64,000 nucleotides of DNA, from the NCBI GenBank assembly GCA_934086145.1, contig CAKOHV010000007.1, forward strand, positions 1 to 64,000, given 5' to 3'. Source of the DNA: an uncultured Bacilli bacterium. Its GTDB lineage: Bacteria; Bacillota_I; Bacilli_A; RF39; UBA660. The notes beneath the pieces were generated by a model. The model was not told the DNA's origin. It worked only from the letters and a program-made list of their open reading frames with translations, and searched no databases. Positions 43,722-52,369 of this stretch are shown piece after piece; within the stretch, counting starts at the first letter, position 1; every line of letters begins with the position of its first letter. Made by a program: the position numbers and the translations under genes.

Positions 43722-44652
43722 AACTATCAATCCTTGCTATTTCCTTATAATTTAATGGGAAGCCAATTCGATCTAAAACTTTATCGATTTCAATAGAATG
43801 TAACTTTCCATCTAGGATATCTATTTCATAAGCAAGTTCATTAATTAATAAAGTAAAATCCTCTTCTCTAAGTAATTGCTTCAATATTATTATTAAAGCA
43901 AATAAGTCATCTTTACCATATATATATTCACCATCCATCTTAGGAATATTTAAATACATATGATACTTTGTATCATCAATTATCTTTTGGGTTTTATGAT
44001 CATATAAAATATCTTCATGAGCACATAAATTCCTAAAATTAGCTAATATTGGCAAATACGTCAATAAAGAATCAACACTAATACCATAAACCTCAGCTAT
44101 TTCTTTTTTATCTTCATATTTTAGAATTGTATATAATTCACTTATCAAACCAAAAGACAAAACTTTCACTACAACCCATAAAGGAACATATCCATAATTA
44201 CTTATATAATGCATTGTTGCAGAGTGCTGTCCACCATTTATTCTAATCTGCCTTTTTATTTTTTTTAGTAAATCATTTACTTGTCTAGCTTTATCATTTG
44301 AGCGATCAAAATTAGATGGATTTAAATAACTTTTCTCTTTTATACCATATTTTCTTGATAATTGATAAGAAAATATACTTTTTGCATTATTTTCGACAAT
44401 AAGTAAATTTTTAAAAATAATATTTCTTACCTGACGATCAAAATTAAACATTGCATACAATTCCCTAAAATCGGCTCCAGGAATAAACATTCTATCTTTA
44501 GGAGATTTTAAAAACAAGTGTCTGTAACCACTTATAAAAAAATAATTCTCTCTTAATAATATATCTTTAGCATATTCATAATCGTTTATAGTTAAGCCTT
44601 TACTTTTTAAAATATCAATTTGTTCATCAATAGTTTTAAATGTTTTTATCAT
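43711..44652 (-). CDS. Abi_2 family (AbiD/AbiF-like) HEPN protein
   Basis: The 313-residue protein belongs to the Abi_2 family of abortive-infection proteins. LRENYFFISGYRHLF and YAMFNFDRQVRNII are typical N-terminal motifs. The C-terminal LANFRNLCAHEDILYD carries the RNxxxH-type HEPN ribonuclease site. Such proteins are thought to cleave RNA after phage infection. It starts 107 bases from the divergent phospholipase-like gene, and its end overlaps htrA. The upstream gap is too short for the long noncoding RNA reported with some AbiF systems. Confidence 0.87.
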   Translation of the reverse strand: MIKTFKTIDEQIDILKSKGLTINDYEYAKDILLRENYFFISGYRHLFLKSPKDRMFIPGADFRELYAMFNFDRQVRNIIFKNLLIVENNAKSIFSYQLSRKYGIKEKSYLNPSNFDRSNDKARQVNDLLKKIKRQIRINGGQHSATMHYISNYGYVPLWVVVKVLSFGLISELYTILKYEDKKEIAEVYGISVDSLLTYLPILANFRNLCAHEDILYDHKTQKIIDDTKYHMYLNIPKMDGEYIYGKDDLFALIIILKQLLREEDFTLLINELAYEIDILDGKLHSIEIDKVLDRIGFPLNYKEIARIDSYGK

Positions 44653-44758
44653 ACAGCATCACCCTATTATATATGATTATAACATATTTATCTTCTTAAT
44701 TAAATAATATATTTTTTTATCTTTCTATATGCTATAATAACCAAAAGAAGGTATAAGT

Positions 44759-45736
44759 ATGCCATCAATAATAGTACATCATTTATTTGCAAATAAAATT
44801 TACAAAGAAATTAACAATCAAAATAATAACTTAGAAAAAGCCAAACTAATTTATCAAACCTTTGCACAAAGTCACGATTATTTATATTTTTTTAAAGATT
44901 TAAATTTTCAATATAACAAAGAAATTAATGAACTTGGCCACATCGCACATCGTGAAAAAACGCAAACTTACTTTATAAATCTAATCAAATACATTAAAGA
45001 AAATAATTTACAAAATAATCCTGATATTATCGCCTACTTATATGGTTCTTTAACTCATTACATTCTTGACGCTAATTGTCATCCCTTTATCTTTTACAAA
45101 ACTGGAACATATAATAAAAATAATTGTGAAACAGAAAAATATCATGGAGAACATACCCATATTGAAAAGGACTTAGACGCTTATTATTTTAAAAAGCATT
45201 ACCAAAAAGAATATAAATATTGTAATGTTACCAAAGATATTATTAAAAAGCCCATTTTTTCTAATGAATTAATTAAAACTATCAATTACGCTTATGAATC
45301 AACTTATAACGAAAAAAACATTGGTCAAGCCTACTTACAATCCTTAAAAATAGCCAGACTTATCTATAAAATAATAATTAACGATCGTTTTGGCATTAAA
45401 CGAAAAATATACTCATTAATAGACAAAGTAACTAAAAAAAGGTTTGGAAGTTTAGCATCATACAGTACTCACATTAACAGTCCAAATCTTAACTTTTTAA
45501 ATTTAAATCATCAAACATGGAATCACCCTTGTTTTAAAGAAAAAACATATAACTACTCCTTTGATGATTTAATAGACATAAGCTATGATGAATGTTTAAC
45601 CATTATTAAACAAATTGACAAAGTACTATACCAAAATCAAAATATAGAATCTTTATTACTAGTCATCCCTAATAAATCATATCTTACGGGCTTACCATTA
45701 GAAGAAAATAAAAAAATGCGCTATTTTGAATACTAA
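44759..45736 (+). CDS. zinc-dependent phospholipase C-like protein
   Basis: The 325-residue protein fits the zinc-dependent phospholipase C family. MPSIIVHHLFANKIY, FAQSHDYLYFF, ELGHIAHREKT and YGSLTHYILDANCHPF supply His and Asp metal ligands, and YHGEHTHIEKDLDAYYF follows. No signal peptide is present, unlike secreted toxins of this fold, so it is probably an intracellular hydrolase of unknown substrate. The start has an AGAAGG site. It stands alone on the plus strand and ends in a bidirectional terminator. Confidence 0.8.
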   Translation: MPSIIVHHLFANKIYKEINNQNNNLEKAKLIYQTFAQSHDYLYFFKDLNFQYNKEINELGHIAHREKTQTYFINLIKYIKENNLQNNPDIIAYLYGSLTHYILDANCHPFIFYKTGTYNKNNCETEKYHGEHTHIEKDLDAYYFKKHYQKEYKYCNVTKDIIKKPIFSNELIKTINYAYESTYNEKNIGQAYLQSLKIARLIYKIIINDRFGIKRKIYSLIDKVTKKRFGSLASYSTHINSPNLNFLNLNHQTWNHPCFKEKTYNYSFDDLIDISYDECLTIIKQIDKVLYQNQNIESLLLVIPNKSYLTGLPLEENKKMRYFEY

Positions 45737-45757
45737 AAAGTCTTTAAAGACTTTTTA
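45735..45757. terminator. bidirectional terminator
   Basis: AAAAAGTCTTT and AAAGACTTTTT are adjacent perfect arms between convergent genes. Confidence 0.75.
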
Positions 45758-46633
45758 ATTTGCACATTTCCCACAATTACTACAACCATTACATATAATT
45801 TTACTACCACAAGTTTGACATTTTTTATTAAAAAATGGTTTATATAACTCATCATCCGGTATTTCATTCAAAAACTCATCATACAATTTAAAATTTATTT
45901 TTTTACCTACATAGTTTAAATTAGACTTAAAAGCCATCTGTGATTGAAGATCTTTATTAGGCATCACATATTTTTTACCATCCTTAATAAACACACTACC
46001 AGTTTCTATAAAACAAAATGTAATATTCCTTTGGCGGCAAGCCTCACTTAATTCTTTAACCCACTCATAATGACAAGGGCGCGCATTTTCATAATTTTCG
46101 CCACCAACAACCACTTGTTCAATAAAATTCATATCTAGATATTTATCAATTTCTATTTTTGAAAGTAAAGGAGCGCACATTATTCCCTTATGTTTAAAAG
46201 GTAATTCTTTTAATATAGGCAATCGTTCTAAAGCTCGTTCTTGATTTTCACAAGTTACATTAAAAAACACATTTTCATAACCATCTTCCCAATCCGATGG
46301 TAAACAATTCATAACTCGTTCTGGTCTTTTCGTTAATAAATAAAATATAACATCTTTCCTTTGCCTTATCACATCCCAAGCTTCCATTCGCCACGCATCA
46401 GCTTCTTCCACAAAAAAATCTGAAGTCATACACACTCTTAACTTTTCACCGGATTTAACTTTATAAGAAGCATCTTTATTTTTTTGTAAGGGATACTTCA
46501 TATTATTAGTTTTATAAACCATATTACTTGCTATTTTATTATCATGAACCTTGTCAAGATAAAACATATAACAATTTTGACAACCTTCACTTTTCTTTTG
46601 ACATCCATGCCAAGGATTCCAAATATCATGCAT
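45755..46633 (-). CDS. DUF5131 (Gp37/Gp68-type) family protein
   Basis: The 292-residue protein resembles the DUF5131 or phage Gp37/Gp68 family: IWNPWHGCQKKSEGCQNCYM (Cys cluster that may bind Fe-S), CMTSDFFVEEAD, FYLLTKRPERV and VVGGENYENARPC. A C-terminal zinc-ribbon-like tail has CQTCGSKIICNGCSNCGKC. A radical-SAM-like barrel is suggested for the family, with unknown chemistry. The ATG at 46633 follows AGGTG and overlaps the end of the macro-domain gene, so the two are coupled. Confidence 0.82.
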   Translation of the reverse strand: MHDIWNPWHGCQKKSEGCQNCYMFYLDKVHDNKIASNMVYKTNNMKYPLQKNKDASYKVKSGEKLRVCMTSDFFVEEADAWRMEAWDVIRQRKDVIFYLLTKRPERVMNCLPSDWEDGYENVFFNVTCENQERALERLPILKELPFKHKGIMCAPLLSKIEIDKYLDMNFIEQVVVGGENYENARPCHYEWVKELSEACRQRNITFCFIETGSVFIKDGKKYVMPNKDLQSQMAFKSNLNYVGKKINFKLYDEFLNEIPDDELYKPFFNKKCQTCGSKIICNGCSNCGKCAN

Positions 46634-47324
46634 TTTGTTCACCTATTATATCTTGTAAATTATCTAAATAATTTTTATTATCTATTACCAAAATCACTTT
46701 ATGAAACATAATTCCAAACTTACTCAAATATCCTTCAATCGCTTCATAAACAGCTTTTATTATTTTTATATCTTCGCTAGGAATATGAATAGCTACAGTT
46801 TTAACCATATTAACACGTGAACAGTCTAAAACATTTATAATACTTTTAATAAAATCAGCATAATTTACATGCATTATATAATCTGTTGGAATATTATAAG
46901 AACGAGTAATTAAAACTTCATCATTTGCCAAAGCTGCTCCATTCATAACTGTCAAACATTTTTGACGAAGTTTAGTTCCATTATAAAAATACAAATCATC
47001 ATTTTGTTGATTATCTTTTAATGTAAGCTCTCCAGACGCCGGAATAACAACAGCATCTACACACAAACAAGACAAATCTCCAAACCAGAAAAAAATTTGT
47101 TCATTTTTGGTTTTTATAGCATCACCTAATTCGTAACAATTACAAATTGATGCAGACTTTAACCTTGCTAGCAAATACTTTTGTTCCAAATCCCCAATTT
47201 TTTCCTGCCACTCATCAGGCGACAATTCCCAAAACTTTTCTTTTAACTGCCCTTCGCTATTTTCTTTATCAAATCGAATTTCCAATAAATCAAGCATCTT
47301 CTTTAAAATAGTTTCTTGACTCAC
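46626..47324 (-). CDS. macro-domain protein (ADP-ribose related)
   Basis: The protein of about 232 residues has a helical N-terminal extension and a macro domain from about 75. WFGDLSCLCVDAVVIPASGELTL, KLRQKCLTVMNGAAL and ITRSYNIPTDYIMHVNY parallel the SauMacro class of protein-ADP-ribose hydrolases. The usual NAAN Asn is replaced (IPAS), so catalysis is doubtful. The frame is open to 47369, but the GTG at 47324 has GGTG six bases upstream and avoids overlap with cwlD. It is coupled to the DUF5131 gene. Confidence 0.75.
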   Translation of the reverse strand: MSQETILKKMLDLLEIRFDKENSEGQLKEKFWELSPDEWQEKIGDLEQKYLLARLKSASICNCYELGDAIKTKNEQIFFWFGDLSCLCVDAVVIPASGELTLKDNQQNDDLYFYNGTKLRQKCLTVMNGAALANDEVLITRSYNIPTDYIMHVNYADFIKSIINVLDCSRVNMVKTVAIHIPSEDIKIIKAVYEAIEGYLSKFGIMFHKVILVIDNKNYLDNLQDIIGEQNA

Positions 47325-47365
47325 AATAATCACCAAAATAATTATAAAGAAAATATTAAAACATA

Positions 47366-48010
47366 TCAATAATAACTGATTATTCCTTTAATTATTGCCA
47401 AAGCAATTTGTTCTTGATATTTTTCACTAATTAATAAATTACGTTCATTTTCATTAGATAAAAAACCACATTCTATCAATATCCCTGGTACTTTTAATTT
47501 TTTATACATATATATTGTATCAGATAATTTTTTGGCCGGCATTTTTGTTTTTAAATAACTAGCTAACGACTCTTGCATTATTTCCGCCAAATACTCATTT
47601 CCTTTTGTATAAAACACTTGTGCTCCAGAATATCGAGAATCACTCAAATAATTAAGATGTATACTGATATATAAATCAGCTCCTGCATTATTAATTAAAG
47701 ATACTCGATTGTCAAAGTCACTTTTTTTCCGACGATTAGCATTTGGACTACTTAAATCAAAATCTCCATCTCTCGTCATAATAACATTAGCTCCACTTTT
47801 TATTAATTTTTCTTTTAACTTTAAAGCAATTTGTAAATTTATATTTTTTTCAAGAACATCATCGACAACACTTCCTCCATCTTTTCCACCATGACCGCTA
47901 TCAATAACTATTGTTTTATTTAATAACTTAGTTTCTAGTTCTATTGAATAGCAAATCTTTATTAGCAAACATACCATAATTATAAACAATAAAAACAAAA
48001 TCTTTTTCAT
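47366..48010 (-). CDS. cwlD: N-acetylmuramoyl-L-alanine amidase CwlD
   Basis: CwlD removes peptide stems in the forespore so that muramic-lactam, a hallmark of spore cortex, can form. The 214-residue protein has an N-terminal signal or anchor helix (about 4-22) and an Amidase_3 domain: TIVIDSGHGGKDGG (zinc His), VLEKNINLQIA (zinc Glu), LYISIHLNYL (zinc His) and GILIECGFLSN (catalytic Glu). Its place downstream of rplM-rpsI matches Bacillus. Length is near that of B. subtilis CwlD (237). Confidence 0.88.
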   Translation of the reverse strand: MKKILFLLFIIMVCLLIKICYSIELETKLLNKTIVIDSGHGGKDGGSVVDDVLEKNINLQIALKLKEKLIKSGANVIMTRDGDFDLSSPNANRRKKSDFDNRVSLINNAGADLYISIHLNYLSDSRYSGAQVFYTKGNEYLAEIMQESLASYLKTKMPAKKLSDTIYMYKKLKVPGILIECGFLSNENERNLLISEKYQEQIALAIIKGIISYY

Positions 48011-48049
48011 AATAAAATTTATTCCAAAATAAAAAAAATAGCACTAAAA

Positions 48050-48955
48050 TTACTTACTAATTTCACTGCTACTATAATAATAATTTCCATTACTTGCTTT
48101 TTTAAAAGTATGTTTAAACATGATATTATCTGCACTCTTCAATTCATGATAATAGTCTGTACTATCAGATGAATGTAAATAATATTTATCAAATCCTTCA
48201 GCTGAATTTTTAACATTAGAACGATTATCGGTTAAATAACCCTTATCATAAATTTCTATTTTATCATTTTCTTTCAAAACTTTTGTAATAGTATAATTTA
48301 CTTCTAAATCACCAACATAATTCATTGAATTATCAATATTTCCACATGTATAAATACCATCAACTAAAATACAAGTCTTATCACTTTTAGGATTAAAATT
48401 ACTTGATGTATCTATATTATTATTTCCAAAAATAAGTTGATATTTTTCTTGAATTAAAGCGGCATTTATATCACTAACTGTACAATTAGCTCCTTTAACA
48501 AGATTACCATTTTCATCTAATGAAACATCAACATTAAAATTAGTTGTTCCCCCATTAAATGGACATTGTTCACTGCCATACCACCCAGTATTTAAAACAC
48601 TTGATGTATCTAACTTATTAGCAATTATATAATTATAAACAATGCTTAACTTTTGCTCATTAGAAAGAGTATCCGCATTTACCCCAGTCGTCGAATAAAA
48701 AATGGTATCCTTTCCAAGTAAACTATACAAGTTATCAATTGTCCCTTTATATTCAGCATTTTCAGTTATATCTTCTCCACTAGTTTTAACAGAAGTTTTT
48801 GGTTTAGTATCTTCTTCTGCTTTACCATTAAAGTATTTTTTAGTAACAAAAATACCAATTACCATCCCAATTACAAAAAATATTAAAAAGATTACTATAT
48901 ATTCAATTAAATTACTATTTTTTTTATTTTTTTCTAAAGTGTCGGAATTTGCCAT
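48050..48955 (-). CDS. single-pass membrane protein with extracellular domain, unknown
   Basis: The 301-residue protein has a short cytosolic head, one transmembrane helix at about 18-42 and a low-complexity charged linker. The extracytoplasmic domain is beta-rich with four Cys (SEQCPFNGG, GANCTVSD, KTCILVDGIYTCGN) that could form two disulfides. I do not recognise it. It lies between rpsI and cwlD but is set off from rpsI by a terminator, so it has its own promoter in the 130-base gap. Confidence 0.65.
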   Translation of the reverse strand: MANSDTLEKNKKNSNLIEYIVIFLIFFVIGMVIGIFVTKKYFNGKAEEDTKPKTSVKTSGEDITENAEYKGTIDNLYSLLGKDTIFYSTTGVNADTLSNEQKLSIVYNYIIANKLDTSSVLNTGWYGSEQCPFNGGTTNFNVDVSLDENGNLVKGANCTVSDINAALIQEKYQLIFGNNNIDTSSNFNPKSDKTCILVDGIYTCGNIDNSMNYVGDLEVNYTITKVLKENDKIEIYDKGYLTDNRSNVKNSAEGFDKYYLHSSDSTDYYHELKSADNIMFKHTFKKASNGNYYYSSSEISK

Positions 48956-49051
48956 CTTATCACCTCAATAATATAATTAAATTATAAAAAAAAATAAAAA
49001 ATATATCAATATTGATTATTAAATAAAATAAAAATTACATTTTATTGACAC

Positions 49052-49077
49052 GAAAAAACCACACTTGAAGTGTGGTA
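49052..49077 (-). terminator. rplM-rpsI terminator
   Basis: On the minus strand, ACCACACTT and AAGTGTGGT pair around one base and are followed by TTTTTTC. Confidence 0.9.
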
Positions 49078-49085
49078 AAACTTTA

Positions 49086-49502
49086 CTAACGTTTTGAGAA
49101 TTGTGGAGCACGACGTGCTTTTTTAAGACCTGGTTTTTTACGCTCTTTACTTCTTGGATCTCTAGTTACTAATCCAGCAGTTTTTAATACTTTACGATAA
49201 GCATCTTCTCTTGATTGATCAGCATCAGCATCAAAAGCTAATAAAGCTCTTGTAATACCTAATCTAATTGCACCAGTTTGACCAGAGAATCCTCCGCCTC
49301 TAACTGTTACTTCAACATCGAACTTATCTTCATTTCCTGTTGCTACTAATGGTTGTTTTAAATCCATTACTAATACGGCAAAAGGCATATATTCATTTAC
49401 ATCTTTTCCGTTTACTATTATTTTTCCAGTACCTGCAGTTAATCTAACTTGAGCTGCTGAACGTTTTCTACGTCCAGTTGCTGTCCATACTTTTTTCGCC
49501 AT
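49086..49502 (-). CDS. rpsI: 30S ribosomal protein S9
   Basis: The 138-residue protein shows the S9 pattern: VWTATGRRKRSAAQVRL at the N-terminus, VRGGGFSGQTGAIRLGI in the middle, and the tRNA-contacting basic tail APQFSKR at the end. A few residues longer than the usual 130. The AAGGAGG site is 14 bases downstream of the rplM stop. Confidence 0.98.
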   Translation of the reverse strand: MAKKVWTATGRRKRSAAQVRLTAGTGKIIVNGKDVNEYMPFAVLVMDLKQPLVATGNEDKFDVEVTVRGGGFSGQTGAIRLGITRALLAFDADADQSREDAYRKVLKTAGLVTRDPRSKERKKPGLKKARRAPQFSKR

Positions 49503-49516
49503 AATTTAAAACCTCC

Positions 49517-49948
49517 TTAGTTAACTTTCATTTCTATTGGTTTTTGAGCTTGTTGATTATGAGTATCACCAGCATAAACAAATAATTTTTTAATCATTTG
49601 TCTACCTAAAGGTCCTTTTGGTAACATACCTTTAACAGCTCTTTCAATCATTTCTTCTGGATATTTTTCAATCATTGTTTTAGCGTTTCTTTCTCTTAAT
49701 CCACCAGTATAACCACTATGGTCATAATACATCTTATCTTCTAACTTATTACCAGTTAAATTTACTTTTGATGCATTAATTACAATAACATAGTCTCCAC
49801 AATCAACGTGAGGAGTATAAGTAGGTTTATGTTTTCCTTTTAAAACTGTTGCTACCTTAGTTGCAACTCTACCTAAAGTTTGTCCTTCAGCGTCGATAAC
49901 ATACCATTTACGTTCTACAGTTTCTTTCTTTTCCATAAATGTATTCAT
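49517..49948 (-). CDS. rplM: 50S ribosomal protein L13
   Basis: The 143-residue protein has the L13 signature WYVIDAEGQTLGRVATKVA, GKHKPTYTPHVDCGDYVIVI and MLPKGPLGRQMIKKL. First gene of the rplM-rpsI pair, with an AAGGAAGG site and a strong promoter about 85 bases upstream. Confidence 0.98.
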   Translation of the reverse strand: MNTFMEKKETVERKWYVIDAEGQTLGRVATKVATVLKGKHKPTYTPHVDCGDYVIVINASKVNLTGNKLEDKMYYDHSGYTGGLRERNAKTMIEKYPEEMIERAVKGMLPKGPLGRQMIKKLFVYAGDTHNQQAQKPIEMKVN

Positions 49949-50029
49949 ATCAAATTTCCTTCCTTTATTCTCCTTTGCTTCGCTTTCCCAGGGCTAACAA
50001 ATTCAAACAAACAAAATGTACCAGTTAAA

Positions 50030-50058
50030 ATTATATGCAATACAATACAAAAAGTCAA
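50030..50058 (-). promoter_or_regulatory. sigma-A promoter of rplM-rpsI
   Basis: On the minus strand, TTGACT (50053-50058) and TATAAT (50030-50035) are separated by 17 bases. The roughly 75-base leader with AGCCCTGGG could host L13 feedback control, but no structure was confirmed. Confidence 0.75.
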
Positions 50059-50083
50059 ACAAAATCGTTCATTTCTTTATAAT

Positions 50084-50803
50084 TTAATAAATAACCTTTT
50101 CTAAATACAATCCACATGCTGGAGCAGTAAATAAGGTTTTATCTTGTTTTAAGTCTAAAATATCCTTTACAACATCAATCTTAACTTTTCCCCTACCAAC
50201 TTCTATCATTGCTCCAACTAAATTTCTAACCATATATCTATAAAAACTTTTTCCTTCAAATATAATTTCTAAATCATCATTATGCTTTTCAAAATCAATA
50301 CTATAAATAATACACTGCGTATTTTTTCTTTCCCCAGACACAAAATTTTTAAAGTCATGAATTCCCAAGAATAACTTAGCTACTTCTTGCATTTTTTCTA
50401 TATCAAGTGCAAATATTGGTTGATAAAAATAATCGTCATTTAACGGATTAAATTCACCAAGATTTATTTTATAACGATATCTTTTTTTCTTAACCGAAAA
50501 ACGTGCATGAAAATCATCATCAACAATCATACATTCCCTACAATAAATATCTGGTTTAACAAGAGCATTAACCGCTTTTTTCAAACCATCAGCACTTATC
50601 TTGATATCCAAATCAAAAGAAACGCCTTGACCTAAAGCATGAACTCCCCGATCAGTTCGGCCAGCCCCCTTTATAAAAACATCTTTCTTATTAATCATCG
50701 TTAACGCTTGCTCTAATTCCTTTTGAACCGTTCTTAAATCATTCAACCTTTGAAATCCATAAAATTTACTACCATCATAACTTATTTTCATCAAATATCT
50801 CAT
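50084..50803 (-). CDS. truA: tRNA pseudouridine(38-40) synthase
   Basis: TruA modifies U38-40 in tRNA anticodon arms. The 239-residue protein has the catalytic Asp in AGRTDRGVHALGQ, the N-terminal ISYDGSKFYGFQ strand and the C-terminal RYMVRNLVGAMIEVG. Its ATG overlaps the ecfT stop. The order ecfA1-ecfA2-ecfT-truA-rplM-rpsI is conserved in Firmicutes. Confidence 0.96.
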   Translation of the reverse strand: MRYLMKISYDGSKFYGFQRLNDLRTVQKELEQALTMINKKDVFIKGAGRTDRGVHALGQGVSFDLDIKISADGLKKAVNALVKPDIYCRECMIVDDDFHARFSVKKKRYRYKINLGEFNPLNDDYFYQPIFALDIEKMQEVAKLFLGIHDFKNFVSGERKNTQCIIYSIDFEKHNDDLEIIFEGKSFYRYMVRNLVGAMIEVGRGKVKIDVVKDILDLKQDKTLFTAPACGLYLEKVIY

Positions 50804-51549
50804 CTAATCACCTTTACTATATAGTAAACAAATATAAAAATATAAAAGCCAAGTAAAATAAAATCAATAACATTTAATTTATTTCTATATTTATACTCAA
50901 ATGGCAAAGCAACATCAAAAAAACGATATTTCATACTATCTTTTCTCTTTATATTTTTTATCTTAGCATTATTATATATTAACTTAAAAGATTTACAAAG
51001 ATATTTTATCTTTTGAATGATACTTAAAAAATACAAATCATTTCCCTTTAAAGAATTACTCTCAAATAATAAATTAACTTCTTTACCCAGGAGCAAAACA
51101 AAATTAATTATATTACTAAAAAAAGCAATCAATTTTTTCTTACTTAATCGAATAAAATTAAATTGATCCACAAAACTCGCTAAGCATTTAGCTAATTTTT
51201 CTTTTGATGTTGTATAAATTATCAAATAAACAAACAAGATACCAAACATTAATTTAAATAAAATAACATTAATATCAAATGAATCGACATTCAAAAAGCG
51301 TAACAAAAAATATATAAATATAAAAATATATTTATTTACCCAAATTACTTTTAAATACTTATTTAGTTTTATATTACTAAATATCAACATCATAAAAATA
51401 CTTATTATTGTACTAAAAAATACTATATTATTATATTTAAAAAAACAAGAAATGAAAAATAAAACAAAGCACCATAATTTTATCAGTGGATTTATTCGAT
51501 GAATGATTGAAATTTCATGATTATAAGCATAATCATATTTATTTAACAT
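50800..51549 (-). CDS. ecfT: ECF transporter transmembrane subunit EcfT
   Basis: The 249-residue membrane protein has four to six helices (clusters at about 25-70, 75-115 and 225-248) and a cytosolic helical stretch with basic residues at 170-205. Place between ecfA2 and truA identifies it as EcfT (CbiQ family), which links the ATPases to vitamin-binding S components. The usual coupling motifs (A-R-S/G type) are hard to see; the nearest is DSMKYRFFDVALPF. It is clearly diverged. Confidence 0.8.
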   Translation of the reverse strand: MLNKYDYAYNHEISIIHRINPLIKLWCFVLFFISCFFKYNNIVFFSTIISIFMMLIFSNIKLNKYLKVIWVNKYIFIFIYFLLRFLNVDSFDINVILFKLMFGILFVYLIIYTTSKEKLAKCLASFVDQFNFIRLSKKKLIAFFSNIINFVLLLGKEVNLLFESNSLKGNDLYFLSIIQKIKYLCKSFKLIYNNAKIKNIKRKDSMKYRFFDVALPFEYKYRNKLNVIDFILLGFYIFIFVYYIVKVIR

Positions 51550-52369
51550 TTCTATATAATTCCTTTATTAATTCTTTAATATCCGTATATTCTGATATAT
51601 TATGTCCTTGCTTTTTTACATATTTTATAAATTCTACTATTGGTGGCATTTTCGTATACTTATACAAATTATCATTATAATATATTTCTTTTCCACCACT
51701 AAGTCTTATCATGCCATGATTAATTATGTAATTTTTTTCTACAAAATCAAAAGTATTTGAAATATCATTATCTATAACAATAATTGTCTTATTAAATTTG
51801 CACTTTAATTTTAAGAAAAGTTTTTTAAAATATTCCTTGTCTTTATAACTCATTCCTCTAAAAAAATAATCTAAAACTAATACTTGAGGATTATAACTAA
51901 GAGCACAAGCCAACAAAACTTTATTTTGTTCTGTCATCGATAGGTTCTCTGGATTTAAATCTAAATAATCTGCTGATAAGCCAACCATTTTCAAAGAATC
52001 AACAATATGCTTAGTAACATTTTTTGGCTTATATTCATAATTTTTCATTATTTTTTCTATTTCAGCTTTAACTGTCTTACATAAAAACTTTTTCTCGCTC
52101 GAACAATAAACAAAACCGACGTTTTTTCTTAAATATTTTACATTATTAATATGCGTTGTTCGCTTTATTACTACATCATCAATATTTATTTCACCCTTAG
52201 TTGGTCTTTTTAAGACAGTAATTAACTTACCAATAATACTTAAATCATCCCCGATAAAACTGACAATACTGCCTGTTTCAATAACTAAATTCAAGTCATT
52301 TAAATATATTTTTTCTAATGATGAAGATTTATTTTCAATATAATTTAACTTATTAAAAACTATTTCCAT
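51539..52369 (-). CDS. ecfA2: highly degenerate ECF ATPase EcfA2
   Basis: The 276-residue protein has an ABC-ATPase outline and sits where EcfA2 belongs, but its nucleotide motifs are broken. The Walker A position reads FIGDDLSIIGKLIT instead of GxxGxGKS/T, the signature reads LSMTEQNKVLLA, and Walker B reads VLVLDYFFRGMS without the catalytic Glu. The Q-loop region lacks Gln (GFVYCSSEKKFL). It is intact as a reading frame and tightly packed with ecfA1 and ecfT, so it is probably a structural half-site. Confidence 0.78.
   Translation of the reverse strand: MEIVFNKLNYIENKSSSLEKIYLNDLNLVIETGSIVSFIGDDLSIIGKLITVLKRPTKGEINIDDVVIKRTTHINNVKYLRKNVGFVYCSSEKKFLCKTVKAEIEKIMKNYEYKPKNVTKHIVDSLKMVGLSADYLDLNPENLSMTEQNKVLLACALSYNPQVLVLDYFFRGMSYKDKEYFKKLFLKLKCKFNKTIIVIDNDISNTFDFVEKNYIINHGMIRLSGGKEIYYNDNLYKYTKMPPIVEFIKYVKKQGHNISEYTDIKELIKELYRNVK

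Noticed and set aside
43422..43796. 124-codon plus-strand frame
   Set aside because: It is antisense to htrA and the abi end and is rich in His/Tyr from reversed Asn/Ile codons; no ribosome binding site.
44653..44758. Noncoding RNA partner for the Abi_2 gene
   Set aside because: Only 106 bases separate it from the divergent gene and both promoters must fit there. No repeat or stem of the reported kind was seen.
49949..50029. L13 leader autoregulatory RNA
   Set aside because: The leader contains AGCCCTGGG and short pairings, but I could not build a convincing conserved structure by eye.
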